Shown here: one piece after another, positions 54,618-55,429 of the stretch | How the letters are laid out: each line of letters begins with the position of its first letter | Position numbering within the stretch: position 1 is the first letter of the stretch | Origin: Candidatus Fibrimonadaceae bacterium | GTDB lineage: Bacteria; Fibrobacterota; Fibrobacteria; Fibrobacterales; Fibrobacteraceae | DNA: 55,429 nt | Reading direction: 5' to 3' | Assembly (NCBI GenBank): GCA_031281155.1 | Contig: JAITFT010000015.1 | Location: 1 to 55,429 of the forward strand | Translations under genes and position numbers: made by a program | Notes under the pieces: model-generated | Database searches by the model: none | Seen by the model: the letters and a program-made list of their open reading frames with translations, nothing else | What the model was told of the DNA's origin: nothing

Positions 54618-55202
54618 ATGTCAGCATTTTCAAAATTTTTAGATAATAGACCAAAGGGAAGCCGCAAATGCAAATACGATGAAAATCAAACCCCAAATAT
54701 TATTAAACCTAAACAAAATGAGCTATATCGCTTTTTATTAGGTAGACTAGATAAAGATGGAAAGAAACCTTTGGTAGCACTTTGTATGAATCCGTCTGCT
54801 GCTAATGATAAATGGAGTGATGCAACAGTAAATATAGTAATTGAAGCAAGTAAAGAACTAGGATATAGTGGATGGCTTGTAGTAAACATATATCCAGAAA
54901 GAGAACCTAATCAGCGTAAACTAGGTGAATTTAAGGATGATTTGGCAAAAAAAAATATTAAAGCCATTAAAGACTTTTTGCTTGAAAGAAAGATTACAGA
55001 AGTTTGGGGAGCTTGGGGAGATTTAAAATGTAAATCTTTGAAAAGGGCAAAAGAAATGATTTTGGAAATGTTAAAAGAACAAAAAATTAAAATATTCCAT
55101 TTTGCAGATACTACAAAACTTGGTAATCCAAGGCACCCTAACCCAAGACTCTTATCAATGCGCCCAAAAGTAACAAAGGAAAATAAACGGTACTGGTCGT
55201 AG
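54618..55202 (+). CDS. DUF1643 family protein
   Basis: 194 aa, soluble. CMNPSAANDKWSDATVN matches the DUF1643 core (MNPS-x-AD with DxT), followed by YSGWLVVNIYPER and EVWGAWGD. The family occurs in phages and mobile islands and its function is unknown. AGGAG before ATG; AT-rich compared with neighbours; inserted immediately next to a decayed FISUMP gene. Horizontal transfer is likely. Confidence 0.82.
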   Translation: MSAFSKFLDNRPKGSRKCKYDENQTPNIIKPKQNELYRFLLGRLDKDGKKPLVALCMNPSAANDKWSDATVNIVIEASKELGYSGWLVVNIYPEREPNQRKLGEFKDDLAKKNIKAIKDFLLERKITEVWGAWGDLKCKSLKRAKEMILEMLKEQKIKIFHFADTTKLGNPRHPNPRLLSMRPKVTKENKRYWS

Positions 55203-55207
55203 GTTTA

Positions 55208-55318
55208 TTCCCGCCACGGATGATTTTGGTTTTTCGGGTGAGCGGTGTGGGTCAGAACGAGAACGGGCACGATAAGTCGTTTCTGTTCAGCGTGCGTTGC
55301 GTTAAGTCTGGACCGTGA
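55208..55318 (+). pseudogene. Remnant of a FISUMP-domain gene
   Basis: In one frame the bases encode ATDDFGFSGE, matching DEFGFSALPG of the FISUMP domain. In another frame they encode GHDKSFLFSVRCVKSGP followed by TGA (55316-55318), matching the domain's end VRCVK. A frameshift and an internal deletion therefore separate two conserved FISUMP blocks. It begins within six bases of the DUF1643 stop codon, suggesting that insertion of that gene destroyed the copy. Confidence 0.7.
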
Positions 55319-55332
55319 TTTTTCTACATTAT

Positions 55333-55368
55333 ATGCTAATTAACACTATATTAGTGCTAAACTAGCAT
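55333..55368 (+). promoter_or_regulatory. Nested palindromic operator over the antitoxin promoter
   Basis: Outer repeat ATGCTA (55333-55338) with TAGCAT (55363-55368), inner repeat CACTA (55344-55348) with TAGTG (55352-55356). They cover a possible -10, TATATT (55347-55352). This is the usual arrangement for autorepression by a ribbon-helix-helix antitoxin. A further -10-like TACATT is at 55325-55330. Confidence 0.65.
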
Positions 55369-55382
55369 TAAAGGAGATGAAA

Positions 55383-55429
55383 ATGAGCAATACAACGAGT
55401 TTCGCTTTAAGATTGGATACAGACCTTAA
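55383..55429 (+). CDS. RelB/DinJ-type antitoxin, 5' end only
   Basis: The window ends after 15 codons. The peptide MSNTTSFALRLDTDL matches the start of RelB/DinJ ribbon-helix-helix antitoxins (short polar start, then alternating hydrophobic strand with RLD). AAGGAG precedes the ATG at 55383. A toxin gene is expected beyond the window. Confidence 0.7.
   Translation, partial: MSNTTSFALRLDTDL

Overview
The window most likely comes from a member of the Fibrobacterota (Fibrobacter-like, probably gut-associated). This rests on a FISUMP-domain lipoprotein (48879-49481) plus a decayed second copy (55208-55318), a lipoprotein with poly-serine linkers (38316-39635), a mitochondrial-EFG1-like EF-G with a SGKT G1 loop, and a uniform -10 element of the form TTTTCTATATT or TTTACTATATT. 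In many genes that element ends only 6-10 nt before the ATG, which implies leaderless mRNAs. No species can be named from the sequence alone.

Region 1 (1-8.7 kb) is a defence-like island. It opens with an MmeI-like fused restriction-modification enzyme. A tight, AT-rich operon follows: a TSPPF-type DNA methyltransferase, a phosphoribosyltransferase-like protein, an ORC/CDC6-like AAA ATPase, an unrecognised protein with a CARF-like TKPM motif, and a ThyX thymidylate synthase. The island ends in a highly structured GC-rich element with a terminator.

Region 2 (8.7-18.3 kb) is mostly housekeeping: an SDR oxidoreductase, a HEAT-like protein, tRNA-Arg(CCG), rpe, an operon of CoA-transferase, CitE-like lyase and DsbD-like protein (the last carrying a 17-nt homopolymer), tRNA-Gly(GCC), a MerR-like regulator, and fusA. 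After fusA comes a candidate structured small RNA with a perfect sigma70-type promoter.

Region 3 (18.3-29.9 kb) is the most unusual part. Eight co-directional, closely packed genes encode a beta-barrel-like protein, a lipoprotein with a degenerate vWA-like domain, a small inner-membrane protein, a tubulin/FtsZ-like GTPase, a 1186-residue protein with an Hsp70/actin-type ATPase, two paralogous proline-rich membrane proteins with a shared C-terminal domain, and a membrane-anchored subtilase. Together they look like an envelope-spanning, cytoskeleton-coupled machine that I cannot match to a described system.

Region 4 (29.9-50.9 kb) holds a DUF3791/DUF3990 (ADP-ribosyltransferase-like) pair, a secreted propeller protein, pgi, rfbB, thiH with an upstream microprotein, an exbB/exbD pair, several lipoproteins, an HDOD protein, ruvC, an MscS channel, a RhuM-family protein, an RND/MMPL exporter, a MNT nucleotidyltransferase with a decayed partner, and the FISUMP lipoprotein.

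Region 5 (50.8-55.4 kb) is a three-gene surface polysaccharide or teichoic-acid-like cassette (CDP-glycerol glycerophosphotransferase-like, UDP-glucuronate 4-epimerase-like, flippase). It is bracketed by inverted copies of a roughly 75-bp repeat whose outward ends carry promoters. A DUF1643 gene, the FISUMP remnant and the start of a RelB/DinJ-type antitoxin under nested palindromes end the window.
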